From: Archivesica marissinica
Lineage: Eukaryota > Mollusca > Bivalvia > Venerida > Vesicomyidae
Assembly: GCA_014843695.1 (NCBI GenBank)
Contig: CM026401.1
Coordinates: 25,171,376-25,235,375 of the forward strand
Length of the DNA stretch: 64,000 nucleotides
Direction: 5' to 3'
Numbering within the stretch: position 1 is the first letter of the stretch; every line of letters starts with the position of its first letter. Positions 52,972 to 64,000 of the stretch are shown here, one piece after another. Position numbers and translations under genes: made by a program. Below the pieces are notes generated by a model. The model was not told where the DNA came from. It worked only from the letters and a program-made list of their open reading frames with translations, and ran no database searches.

Positions 52972-53040
52972 TATTGCTTTGAAACATTGCATATGTGTAG
53001 ACTACCGAGGACTAATTTGCAACACAAACAGTATATATGC
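52972..53040 (+). repeat. Isolated diverged copy of the 69-bp unit
   Basis: This stretch matches the 69-bp consensus of array 3 in order: GAAACATTGCATATG, TAGACTACCGAGGACTA, TTTGCAACACAAACAGTAT. It has several substitutions and stands alone, about 280 bp before the array begins. It may be an ancestral unit or an excised remnant. Confidence 0.8.
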
Positions 53041-53324
53041 TTATATTAAGCGTTTCATGACACATAAATACGTGTAATTTCAATTTTTACGGACAAACCC
53101 CCTGGACCTACCCCATCGACTTACCCCCACGTGTTTAACACTGAAGGATAAATCGCACCCACCGCTCCATCTAGATTTATGGTTTGAGTAAGTTTTAGAG
53201 TTTTTGTTCGTTTAGAGTTATGTTTTATGTTATAGTGTTAGGGTCCTGTCCAATGAGTGCATGGCTCATGTTCGCTCAAGTGTGAAACATTATTTCTGAA
53301 GATCAGATCCGTAAAGGTGTTGCT
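53041..53324. other. Unique spacer before array 3
   Basis: About 280 bp without open frames of note. It includes a C-rich stretch (CCCCCTGGACCTACCCC and ACTTACCCCCACG, 53097-53133) and a T-rich stretch with GTTTAGAGTTATG-like wording near 53190-53240. Nothing is recognisable as a gene or mobile element. Confidence 0.5.
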
Positions 53325-55668
53325 TGCTTTGAAACGTTGCATAATAGTAGACAGCCAAGGACTAGTTTGCAACACAAGCAGTATGTCTTGTGATTTCATA
53401 AAACGTTGCATACTAGTAGACAGCCAAGGACTAGTTTGCAACGCAAGCAGTATGTATTGTGATTTCATGAAATATTGCATAATAGTAGACAGCCAAGGAT
53501 TACTTTGCAACACAAGCAGTATGTCTTGTAGATTCACGAAACGTTGCATACTAGTAGACAGCCAATGACTACTTTGCAACACAAGCAGTATGTCTTATGA
53601 TTGCATGAAACGTTGCATACTAGCAGAAAGCCAAGGATTAGTTTGCAACACAAGCAGTATCACTTGTGATTTCATGAAACGTTGCATACTAGTAGACAGC
53701 CAAGGACTAGTTTGCAACACAAGCAGTATGTCTTGTGATTTCATGAAACGTTGCATAATAGTTGACAGCCAAGGATTAGTTTGCAACACATACAGTATGT
53801 CTTGTGATTTCATGAAACGTTGCATAATAGTAGACAGCAAAGGACTAGTTTGCAACACAAGCAGTATGTCTTGTGATTTCACGAAACGTTGCATACTAAT
53901 ACACAGCCAAGGACTACTTTGCAACACAAGCAGTATGTCTTGTGATTTCATGAAACGTTGCATACTAGTAGACAGCAAAGGACTACTTTGAAACACAAGC
54001 AGTAAGTCTTGTGATATCACGAAACGTTGCATACTAGTAGACAGCCAAGGACTAGTTTGCAACACAAGCAGTAAGTCTTGTGATTTCATGAAACGTTGCA
54101 TACTAGTAGAACGCCAATGATTACTTTGCAACACAAGCAGTATGTCTTGTGATTTCATGAAACGTTGCATACTAGTAGACAGCCAATGACTACTTTGCAA
54201 CACAAGCAGTATGTCTTGTGATTTCATGAAACGTTGCATACTAGTAGGCAGCCAAGGACTAGTTTGCAACACAAGCAGAATGTCTTGTGATTTCATGAAA
54301 CGTTGCATACTAGTAGACAGCAAACGACTAGTTGCAACACAAGCAGTATGTCTTGTGATTTCATGAAACGTTGCATACTAGTAGGCAGCCAATGACTACT
54401 TTGCAACACAAGCAGTATGTCATGTGATTTCATGAAACGTTGCATACTAGTAGACAGCCAAGGACTAGTTTGCAACACAAGCAGTAAGTCTTTTGATTTC
54501 ATGAAACGTTGCATAATAGTAGACAGCCAAGTACTACTTTGCAACACAAGCAGTAAATATTGTGATTTCATGAAACGTTGCATAAAGGCAAACAGCCAAG
54601 GACTAGTTTGCAACACAAAGAGTATGTCTTTTGATTTCATGAAACGTTGCATAATAGCAGACAGCCAAGGACTAGTTTGCAACACAAGCAGTATGTCTTG
54701 TGATTTCATGAAACGTTGCATACTAGTAGACAGCCAATGACTACTTTGCAACACAAGCAGTATGTCTTGTGATTTCATGAAACGTTGCACACTAGTAGAC
54801 AGCCAAAGACTAGTTGCAACACAAGCAGTAAGTCTTGTGATTTCATGAAACGTTGCATACTAGTACACAGCCAAGGACTAGTATGCAACACAAGCAGTAT
54901 GTCTTGTGATTTCATGAAACATTGCATACTAGTAGACAGCCAAGGACTACTTTGCAAAACAAGCAGTACGGCTTGTGATGTCATGAAACGTTGCATACTA
55001 GTATACAGCAAATGACTACTTTGCAACACAAGCAGTAAGTATTTTGATTTCATGAAACGTTGCATAAAGAAATACACAAAGGACTAGTTTGCAACACAAG
55101 CAGTAAGTATTGTGGTTTCATGAAACGTTGCATACTAGCAGACAGCCAAGGACTACTTTGTAACACAAGCAGTAAGTCTTGTGGTTTCATGAAACATTGC
55201 ATACTAGTAGACAGCCAATGAATACTTTGCAACACAAGCAGTAAGTCTTGTGATTTCATGAAACGTTGCATACTAGTAGACAGCTAAGGACTAATTTGCA
55301 ACACAAGCAGAATGGCTTGTGATTTCATGAAACGTTTCATACTAGTACACAGCCAAGGAATAGTTTGCAACACAAGCAGTAAGTCTTGTGATTTCATGTA
55401 ACGTTGCATAATAGCAGACAGCCAAGGACTAGATTGCAACACAAGCAGTATGTCTTGTGATTACCTGAAACGTTGCATAATAGTAGACAGCTAAGGACTA
55501 CTTTGCAACACAAGCAGTTTGTCTTGTGATTTCATGAAACGTTACATACTAGTAGACAGCAAAGGACTACTTTGCAACACAAGCAGTATGTCTTGTGATT
55601 TCATGATACGTTGCATACTAGTAGACAACCAAGGACTAGTTGCAACACAAGCAGTAAGTCTTGTGATT

Positions 55669-57073
55669 TCATGAAACATTGCATACTAGTAGACAGTCAA
55701 GGACTAGTTTGCAATACAAGCAGTATGTCTTGTGATTTCTTGAAACGTTGCATACTAGTAGAGAGCCAAGGACTAGTTGCAACACAAGCAGTATGTCTTG
55801 TGATTTCATGAAACGTTGCATACTAGTAGACAGCCAATGACTACTTTGCAACACAAGCAGTATGTCATGTGATTTCAAGAAACATTGTATACTAGTAGAC
55901 AGCCAAGGACTAGTTTGCAACACAAGCAGTAAGTCTTGTAATTTCATGAAACGTTGCATACTAACAGACAGCCAAGGACTACTTTGTAACACAAGCAGTA
56001 AGTCTTGTGGTTTCAGGAAACGTTGCATACTAGTACACAGCCAAGGACTAGTTTGCAACACAAGCAGTATGTGTTGTGATTTCATGAAACGTTGCATACT
56101 AGTAGACAGCCAAGGACTACTTTGCAAAACAAGCAGTACGGCTTGTGATGTCATGAAACGTTGCATACTAGTATACAGCAAATGAATACTTTGCAACACA
56201 AGCAGTAAGTATTTTGATTTCATGAAACGTTGCATAAAGAAATACACAATAAACTAGTTTGCAACACAAGCAGTATGTCTTGTGATTTCATGATACGTTG
56301 CATACTAGTAGACAGCTAAGGACTACTTTGCAACATAAGCAGTATGTCTTGTGATTTCATTAAACGTTGCATACTAGTAGACAGCCAATGACTAGTTTGC
56401 AACACAAGCAGTAAGTCTTGTGATTTCATGTAACGTTGCATAATAGCAGACAGCCAAGGACTACTTTGCAACACAAGCAGTAAGTCTTGTGATTTCATGA
56501 AACATTGCATACTAGTAGACAGTCAAGGACTAGTTTGCAACACAAGCAGTATGTCTTGTGATTTCTTGAAACGTTGCATACTAGTAGAGAGCCAAGGACT
56601 AGTTGCAACACAAGCAGTATGTCTTGTGATTTCATGAAACGTTGCATACTAGTAGACAGCCAATGACTACTTTGCAACACAAGCAGTATGTCATGTGATT
56701 TCAAGAAACATTGTATACTAGTAGACAGCCAAGGACTAGTTTGCAACACAAGCAGTAAGTCTTGTAATTTCATGAAACGTTGCATACTAACAGACAGCCA
56801 AGGACTACTTTGTAACACAAGCAGTAAGTCTTGTGGTTTCAGGAAACGTTGCATACTAGTACACAGCCAAGGACTAGTTTGCAACACAAGCAGTATGTGT
56901 TGTGATTTCATGAAACGTTGCATACTAGTAGACAGCCAAGGACTACTTTGCAAAACAAGCAGTACGGCTTGTGATGTCATGAAACGTTGCATACTAGTAT
57001 ACAGCAAATGAATACTTTGCAACACAAGCAGTAAGTATTTTGATTTCATGAAACGTTGCATAAAGAAATACAC
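55669..57073. repeat. 826-bp tandem duplication in array 3
   Basis: The block 55669-56247 recurs at 56495-57073 (offset 826, about 12 units) with the same series of rare variants: GTATGTGTTGTG, GTACGGCTTGTGATG, and AAGAAATACACAAT preceded by CAAATGAATAC. The 321-bp stretch at 55862-56185 translates to the same 107 residues at 56688-57011, so little time has passed since duplication. Confidence 0.88.
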
Positions 57074-57141
57074 AATGGACTAGTTTGCAACACAAGCAGT
57101 ATGTCTTGTGATTTCATGATACGTTGCATACTAGTAGACAG

Positions 57142-60100
57142 CTAAGGACTACTTTGCAACATAAGCAGTATGTCTTGTGATTTCATTAAACGTTGCATAC
57201 TAGTAGACAGCCAATGACTAGTTTGCAACACAAGCAGTAAGTCTTGTGATTTCATGTAACGTTGCATAATAGCAGACAGCCAATGACTAGTTTGCAACAC
57301 AAGCAGTAAGTCTTGTGATTTCATGAAACATCGCATAATAGTAGACAGCCAAGGACTACTTTGCAACACAAGCAGTATGTATTGTGATTTCATGAAACGT
57401 TGCATACTAGTAGACAGCCAAGGACTAGTTTGCAACACAAGCAGTATGTCTTGTGATTTCATGAAACGTTGCATACTAGTAGACAGCCAAGGACTAGTTG
57501 CAACAAAATCAGTATGTCTTGTGATTTCATGAAACGTTGCATACTAGTAGACAGCCAATGACTACTTTGAAACACAAGCAGTATGTCATGTGATTTTAAG
57601 AAACGTTGCATACTAGTAGACAGCCAAGGACTAGTTTGCAACTCAAGCAGTAAGACTTGTGATTTCATGAAACATTGCATAATAGTACACATCCAAGGAC
57701 TACTTTGCAACACAAGCAGAATGGCTTGTGATTTCATGACACGTTGCATACTAGTACACAGCCAAGGACTAGTTTGCAACACAAGCAGTATGTCTTGTGA
57801 TTTCATGAAACGTTGCATACTAGTAGACAGCCACGGACTACTTTGCAATACAAGCAGTAACTATTGTGGTTTCATGAAACGTTGCATACTAACAGACAGC
57901 CAAGGACTACTTTGTAACACAAGCAGTATGTCTTGTGGTTTCATGAAACGTTGCATACTAGTAGAGAGCCAATGACTACTTTGCAACACAAGCAGTAAGT
58001 CTTGTGATTTCATGAAACATTGCATACTAGTACACAGCCAAGGACTAGTTTGCAACACAAGCAGTATGTCTTGTGATTTCATGAAACGTTGCATACTAGT
58101 AGACAGCCAAGGACTACTTTGCAAAACAGGCAGTACGGCTTGTGATGTCATGAAACGTTGCATACTAGTATACAGCAAATGACTACTTTGTAACACAAGC
58201 AGTAAGTATTTTGATTTCATGAAACGTTGCATAAAGAAATACACAAAGGACTAGTTTGCAACACAAGCAGTATGTCTTGTGATTTCATGTAACGTTGCAT
58301 ACTAGTAGGCAGCCAAGGACTAGTTTGCAACACAAGCAGTATGTCTTGTGATTTCATGAAACGTTGCATACTAGTAGACAGCCAAAGACTAGTTGCAACA
58401 CAGGCAGTATGTCTTGTGATTTCATGAAACGTTTCATTCTAGTAGACAGCCAAGGACTACTTTGCAACACAAGCAGTATGTCTTTTGCTTTCATGATACG
58501 TTGCATACTAGTAGACAGCTAAGGACTACTTTGCAACATAAGCAGTATGTCTTGTGATTTCATGAAACGTTGCCTACTAGTAGACAGCCAATGACTACTT
58601 TGCAACACAAGCAGTAAGTCTTGTGATTTCATGTAACGTTGCATAATAGCAGACAGCCAAGGACTACTTTGCAACACAAGCAGTATGTATTGTGATTTCA
58701 TGAAACGTTGCATAATAGTAGACAGCCAAGAACTACTTTGCAACACAAGCAGAATGTCTTGTGATTTCATGAAACGTTGCATACCAGTAGACAGCCAAGG
58801 ACTACTTTGCAACATAAGCAGTAAGTATTGTGATTTCATTAAGCGTTACATAATAGTAGACAGCCAAGGACTACTTTGCAACACAAGCAGTAAGTCTTGT
58901 GGTTTCATGAAACGTTGCATATTAACATACAGCCAATGACTACTTTGCAAGACAAGCATAATGTCTTGTGATTTCATGAAACGTTGCATATTAGTAGACA
59001 GCCAAGGACTAGTTTGCAACACAAGTAGTAAGACTTGTGATTTCATGTAACGTTGCATAATAGCAGACAGCCAAGAACTATTTTGCAACACAAGCAGTAT
59101 GTCTTGTGATTTCATGAAACGTTGCATACTAGTAGACAGCCACGGACTACTTTGCAACACAAGCAGTAAGTATTGTGGTTTCATGAAACGTTGCATAAAG
59201 AAATACACAAAGGACTAGTTTGCAACACAAGAAGTATGTCTTGTGATTTCATGAAACGTTGCATAATAGTAGACAGCCACGGACTACTTTGCAACACAAG
59301 CAGTAAGTATTGTGGTTTCATGAAACGTTGCATAAAGAAATACACAAAGGACTACTTTGCAACACAAGCAGTAAGTATTGTGGTTTCATGAAACGTTGCA
59401 TACTAGCAGACAGCCAAGGACTACTTTGTAACACAAGCAGTAAGTCTTGTGGTTTCATGAAACATTGCATACTAGTAGACAGCCAATGAATACTTTGCAA
59501 CACAAGCAGTAAGTCTTGTGATTTCATGAAACGTTGCATACTAGTAGACAGCTAAGGACTAATTTGCAACACAAGCAGAATGGCTTGTGATTTCATGAAA
59601 CGTTTCATACTAGTACACAGCCAAGGACTAGTTTGCAACACAAGCAGTATGTCTTGTGATTTCATGAAACGTTGCATACTAGTAGACAGCCAAGGACTAC
59701 TTTGCAACACAAGCAGTAAGTCTTGTGATTTCATGTAACGTTGCATACTAACAGACAGCCAAGGACTACTTTGTAACACAAGCAGTAAGTCTTGTGGTTT
59801 CAGGAAACGTTGCATACTAGTAGACAGCCAAGGACTACTTTGCAAAACAAGCAGTACGGCTTGTGATGTCATGAAACGTTGCATACTAGTATACAGCAAA
59901 TGAATACTTTGCAACACAAGCAGTAAGTATTTTGATTTCATGAAACGTTGCATAAAGAAATACACAATGGACTAGTTTGCAACACAAGCAGTATGTCTTG
60001 TAATTTCATGATACGTTGCATACTAGTAGACAGCTAAGGACTACTTTGCAACATAAGCAGTATGTCTTGTGATTTCATGAAACGTTGCATACTAGTACAC

Positions 60101-63100
60101 AGCCAATGACTAGTTTGCAATACAAGCAGTAAGTCTTGTGATTTCATGTAACGTTGCATAATAGCAGACAGCCAATGACTAGTTTGCAACACAAGCAGTA
60201 AGTCTTGTGATTTCATGAAACATCGCATAATAGTAGACAGCCAAGGACTACTTTGCAACACAAGCAGTATGTATTGTGATTTCATGAAACGTTGCATACT
60301 AGTAGACAGCCAAGGACTAGTTTGCAACACAAGCAGTATGTCTTGTGATTTCATGAAACGTTGCATACTAGTAGACAGCCAATGACTACTTTGAAACACA
60401 AGCAGTATGTCATGTGATTTCAAGAAACGTTGCATACTAGTAGACAGCCAAGGACTAGTTTGCAACTCAAGCAGTAAGACTTGTGATTTCATGAAACATT
60501 GCATAATAGTACACATCCAAGGACTACTTTGCAACACAAGCAGAATGGCTTGTGATTTCATGACACGTTGCATACTAGTACACAGCCAAGGACTAGTTTG
60601 CAACACAAGCAGTATGTCTTGTGATTTCATGAAACGTTGCATACTAGTAGACAGCCACGGACTACTTTGCAATACAAGCAGTAACTATTGTGGTTTCATG
60701 AAACGTTGCATACTAACAGACAGCCAAGGACTACTTTGTAACACAAGCAGTATGTCTTGTGGTTTCATGAAACGTTGCATACTAGTAGAGAGCCAATGAC
60801 TACTTTGCAACACAAGCAGTAAGTCTTGTGATTTCATGAAACATTGCATACTAGTACACAGCCAAGGACTAGTTTGCAACACAAGCAGTATGTCTTGTGA
60901 TTTCATGAAACGTTGCATACTAGTAGACAGCCAAGGACTACTTTGCAAAACAGGCAGTACGGCTTGTGATGTCATGAAACGTTGCATACTAGTATACAGC
61001 AAATGACTACTTTGTAACACAAGCAGTAAGTATTTTGATTTCATGAAACGTTGCATAAAGAAATACACAAAGGACTAGTTTGCAACACAAGCAGTATGTC
61101 TTGTGATTTCATGTAACGTTGCATACTAGTAGGCAGCCAAGGACTACTTTGCAACACAAGCAGTATGTCTTTTGCTTTCATGATACGTTGCATACTACTA
61201 GACAGCTAAGGACTACTTTGCAACATAAGCAGTATGTCTTGTGATTTCATGAAACGTTGCATACTAGTAGACAGCCAATGACTACTTTGCAACACAAGCA
61301 GTAAGTCTTGTGATTTCATGTAACGTTGCATAATAGCAGATAGCCAAGGACTACTTTGCAACACAAGCAGTATGTATTGTGATTTCATGAAACGTTGCAT
61401 AATAGTAGACAGCCAAGAACTACTTTGCAACACAAGCAGAATGTCTTGTGATTTCATGAAACGTTGCATACCAGTAGACAGCCAAGGACTACTTTGCAAC
61501 ATAAGCAGTAAGTATTGTGATTTCATTAAGCGTTGCATAATAGTAGACAGCCAAGGACTACTTTGCAACACAAGCAGTAAGTCTTGTGGTTTCATGAAAC
61601 GTTGCATATTAACATACAGCCAATGACTACTTTGCAAGACAAGCATAATGTCTTGTGATTTCATGAAACGTTGCATATTAGTAGACAGCCAATGACTACT
61701 TTGCAACACAAGCAGTAAGTCTTGTGATTTCATGTAACGTTGCATAATAGCAGACAGCCAAGGACTACTTTGCAACACAAGCAGTATGTATTGTGATTTC
61801 ATGAAACGTTGCATAATAGTAGACAGCCAAGAACTACTTTGCAACACAAGCAGAATGTCTTGTGATTTCATGAAACGTTGCATACCAGTAGACAGCCAAG
61901 GACTACTTTGCAACATAAGCAGTAAGTATTGTGATTTCATTAAGCGTTACATAATAGTAGACAGCCAAGGACTACTTTGCAACACAAGCAGTAAGTCTTG
62001 TGGTTTCATGAAACGTTGCATATTAACATACAGCCAATGACTACTTTGCAAGACAAGCATAATGTCTTGTGATTTCATGAAACGTTGCATATTAGTAGAC
62101 AGCCAAGGACTAGTTTGCAACACAAGTAGTAAGACTTGTGATTTCATGTAACGTTGCATAATAGCAGACAGCCAAGAACTATTTTGCAACACAAGCAGTA
62201 TGTCTTGTGATTTCATGAAACGTTGCATAATAGTAGACAGCCACGGACTACTTTGCAACACAAGCAGTAAGTATTGTGGTTTCATGAAACGTTGCATAAA
62301 GAAATACACAAAGGACTAGTTTGCAACACAAGAAGTATGTCTTGTGATTTCATGAAACGTTGCATAATAGTAGACAGCCACGGACTACTTTGCAACACAA
62401 GCAGTAAGTATTGTGGTTTCATGAAACGTTGCATAAAGAAATACACAAAGGACTACTTTGCAACACAAGCAGTAAGTATTGTGGTTTCATGAAACGTTGC
62501 ATACTAGCAGACAGCCAAGGACTACTTTGTAACACAAGCAGTAAGTCTTGTGGTTTCATGAAACATTGCATACTAGTAGACAGCCAATGAATACTTTGCA
62601 ACACAAGCAGTAAGTCTTGTGATTTCATGAAACGTTGCATACTAGTAGACAGCTAAGGACTAATTTGCAACACAAGCAGAATGGCTTGTGATTTCATGAA
62701 ACGTTTCATACTAGTACACAGCCAAGGACTAGTTTGCAACACAAGCAGTATGTCTTGTGATTTCATGAAACGTTGCATACTAGTAGACAGCCAAGGACTA
62801 CTTTGCAACACAAGCAGTAAGTCTTGTGATTTCATGTAACGTTGCATACTAACAGACAGCCAAGGACTACTTTGTAACACAAGCAGTAAGTCTTGTGGTT
62901 TCAGGAAACGTTGCATACTAGTACACAGCCAAGGACTAGTTTGCAACACAAGCAGTATGTGTTGTGATTTCATGAAACGTTGCATACTAGTAGACAGCCA
63001 AGGACTACTTTGCAAAACAAGCAGTACGGCTTGTGATGTCATGAAACGTTGCATACTAGTATACAGCAAATGAATACTTTGCAACACAAGCAGTAAGTAT

Positions 63101-64000
63101 TTTGATTTCATGAAACGTTGCATAAAGAAATACACAATGGACTAGTTTGCAACACAAGCAGTATGTCTTGTAATTTCATGATACGTTGCATACTAGTAGA
63201 CAGCTAAGGACTACTTTGCAACATAAGCAGTATGTCTTGTGATTTCATGAAACGTTGCATACTAGTACACAGCCAATGACTAGTTTGCAACACAAGCAGT
63301 AAGTCTTGTGATTTCATGTAACGTTGCATAATAGCAGACAGCCAATGACTAGTTTGCAACACAAGCAGTAAGTCTTGTGATTTCATGAAACATCGCATAA
63401 TAGTAGACAGCCAAGGACTACTTTGCAACACAAGCAGTATGTATTGTGATTTCATGAAACGTTGCATACTAGTAGACAGCCAAGGACTAGTTTGCAACAC
63501 AAGCAGTATGTCTTGTGATTTCATGAAACGTTGCATACTAGTAGACAGCCAAGGACTAGTTGCAACAAAATCAGTATGTCTTGTGATTTCATGAAACGTT
63601 GCATACTAGTAGACAGCCAATGACTACTTTGAAACACAAGCAGTATGTCATGTGATTTCAAGAAACGTTGCATACTAGTAGACAGCCAAGGACTAGTTTG
63701 CAACTCAAGCAGTAAGACTTGTGATTTCATGAAACATTGCATAATAGTACACATCCAAGGACTACTTTGCAACACAAGCAGAATGGCTTGTGATTTCATG
63801 ACACGTTGCATACTAGTACACAGCCAAGGACTACTTTGTAACACAAGCAGTATGTCTTGTGGTTTCATGAAACGTTGCATACTAGTAGAGAGCCAATGAC
63901 TACTTTGCAACACAAGCAGTAAGTCTTGTGATTTCATGAAACATTGCATACTAGTACACAGCCAAGGATTAGTTTGCAACACAAGCAGTATGTCTTGTGA
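57142..64000. repeat. ~2.9-3.2-kb higher-order repeat in array 3
   Basis: Blocks start near 57142, 60034 and 63204. Stretch 57583-57975 equals 60407-60799 in translation (offset 2824). Stretches at 58846, 59173, 59318 and 59552 recur at offset 3101. Part of 57459-57700 recurs at offset 6062. Changes of offset (2687, 2824, 3101, 3238) reflect the gain or loss of whole units: 137 bp (a 69 plus a 68) and 414 bp (six units). The last copy is cut by the window edge. Confidence 0.85.
61206..62040. repeat. 414-bp tandem duplication inside the higher-order repeat
   Basis: 61372-61626 and 61786-62040 are repeats at offset 414 (exactly 6 x 69) with one visible change (AAGCGTTGC versus AAGCGTTAC). The corresponding block near 58519-58939 is single, so the duplication arose after the 3-kb copies separated. 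Confidence 0.88.

Larger units (their letters stand above)
53325..64000. repeat. 69-bp minisatellite megaarray (array 3), runs off the window
   Basis: The 69-bp unit has TTTGCAACACAAGCAGTATG, then TCTTGTGATTTCATGAAACG, then TTGCATACTAGTAGACAGCC, then AAGGACTAG or AAGGACTAC. About 155 units are visible, and the array continues past 64000. Recurrent variants are AAGG versus AATG, CTAGTAG versus ATAGTAG or CTAACAG, GTATG versus GTAAG, and a 68-bp unit with AGTTGC for AGTTTGC. Some units carry an AAGAAATACACAAAGG segment in place of the ACTAGTAGACAGCC part. Since 69 = 3 x 23, the phase is kept and frames stay open for up to about 244 codons on the minus strand (MQRFMKSQDILLVLQ units) and 133 on plus (CDFMKRCILVDSQGL units). 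Stops, one-base deletions and block edges break both. I see no start context, leader or domain, and call it non-coding. Confidence 0.97.

Noticed and set aside
53225..53245. Telomere-like GTTAGGGTC
   Set aside because: It is a single short occurrence, not a TTAGGG tandem run.
53595..54323. 242-codon minus-strand repeat ORF (and similar ones such as 61206-61940) as a gene
   Set aside because: Openness follows from a 69-bp period without stops. Frames exist on both strands, break at 68-bp units, and have no leader, domain or start context.

Overview
This window looks like nuclear DNA from a metazoan. It is AT-rich, gene-poor, and dominated by three very large tandem-repeat arrays and a decayed non-LTR retrotransposon of the L1/Tx1 type. 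Nothing bacterial is visible: there are no operons, no dense coding and no ribosome-binding sites. This repeat style fits a marine or freshwater invertebrate such as a mollusc. That is only an impression, because no gene in the window fixes the taxon. I found no intact protein-coding gene, tRNA or rRNA.

Layout. (1) About 1-4786 is single-copy AT-rich DNA with no convincing gene. It holds a diverged 16-bp x5 tandem repeat (1139-1218), a YY1-like motif next to an inverted CCAAT box (about 2442-2499) and a 13-base C run. (2) About 4787-31600 is a 34-bp minisatellite of roughly 790 units. It has nested higher-order duplications (340 bp, 921 bp, about 2.0-2.4 kb, about 6.7 kb apart, 9.6 kb apart) and one strange indel-riddled patch at 10866-11330. 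(3) 31620-35285, minus strand, is a relic of LINE ORF2. In order it carries an APE-type endonuclease, a reverse transcriptase, a C-terminal region and a CCHC finger. Stops, an 82-bp tandem duplication, frameshifts and loss of the second active-site Asp of the FADD motif disable it. (4) 35286-37923 is a spacer with a 71-bp x4 repeat, a TA/CA-rich stretch and a 17-bp x5 repeat.

(5) About 37924-52610 is a 41-bp minisatellite of roughly 358 units, including two consecutive ~3.93-kb higher-order copies. Its right edge turns into a 65-bp composite repeat (about 52611-52930). (6) About 52972-53040 is an isolated, diverged 69-bp unit, followed by about 280 bp of unique DNA. (7) About 53325-64000 is a 69-bp minisatellite that runs off the window (about 155 units visible). 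Each unit carries a 13-bp dyad around a 12-nt loop. Because 69 is divisible by three, long but probably meaningless open frames appear on both strands. A ~2.9-3.2-kb higher-order repeat and 826-bp and 414-bp tandem duplications are visible.

No gene network can be described. What the window does offer is three unrelated-looking minisatellite megaarrays within about 60 kb, each with recent block duplications, embedded edge variants that may record how arrays arise, and local patches that look like assembly or consensus errors. Unit counts are estimated from array length divided by period, not from an alignment.
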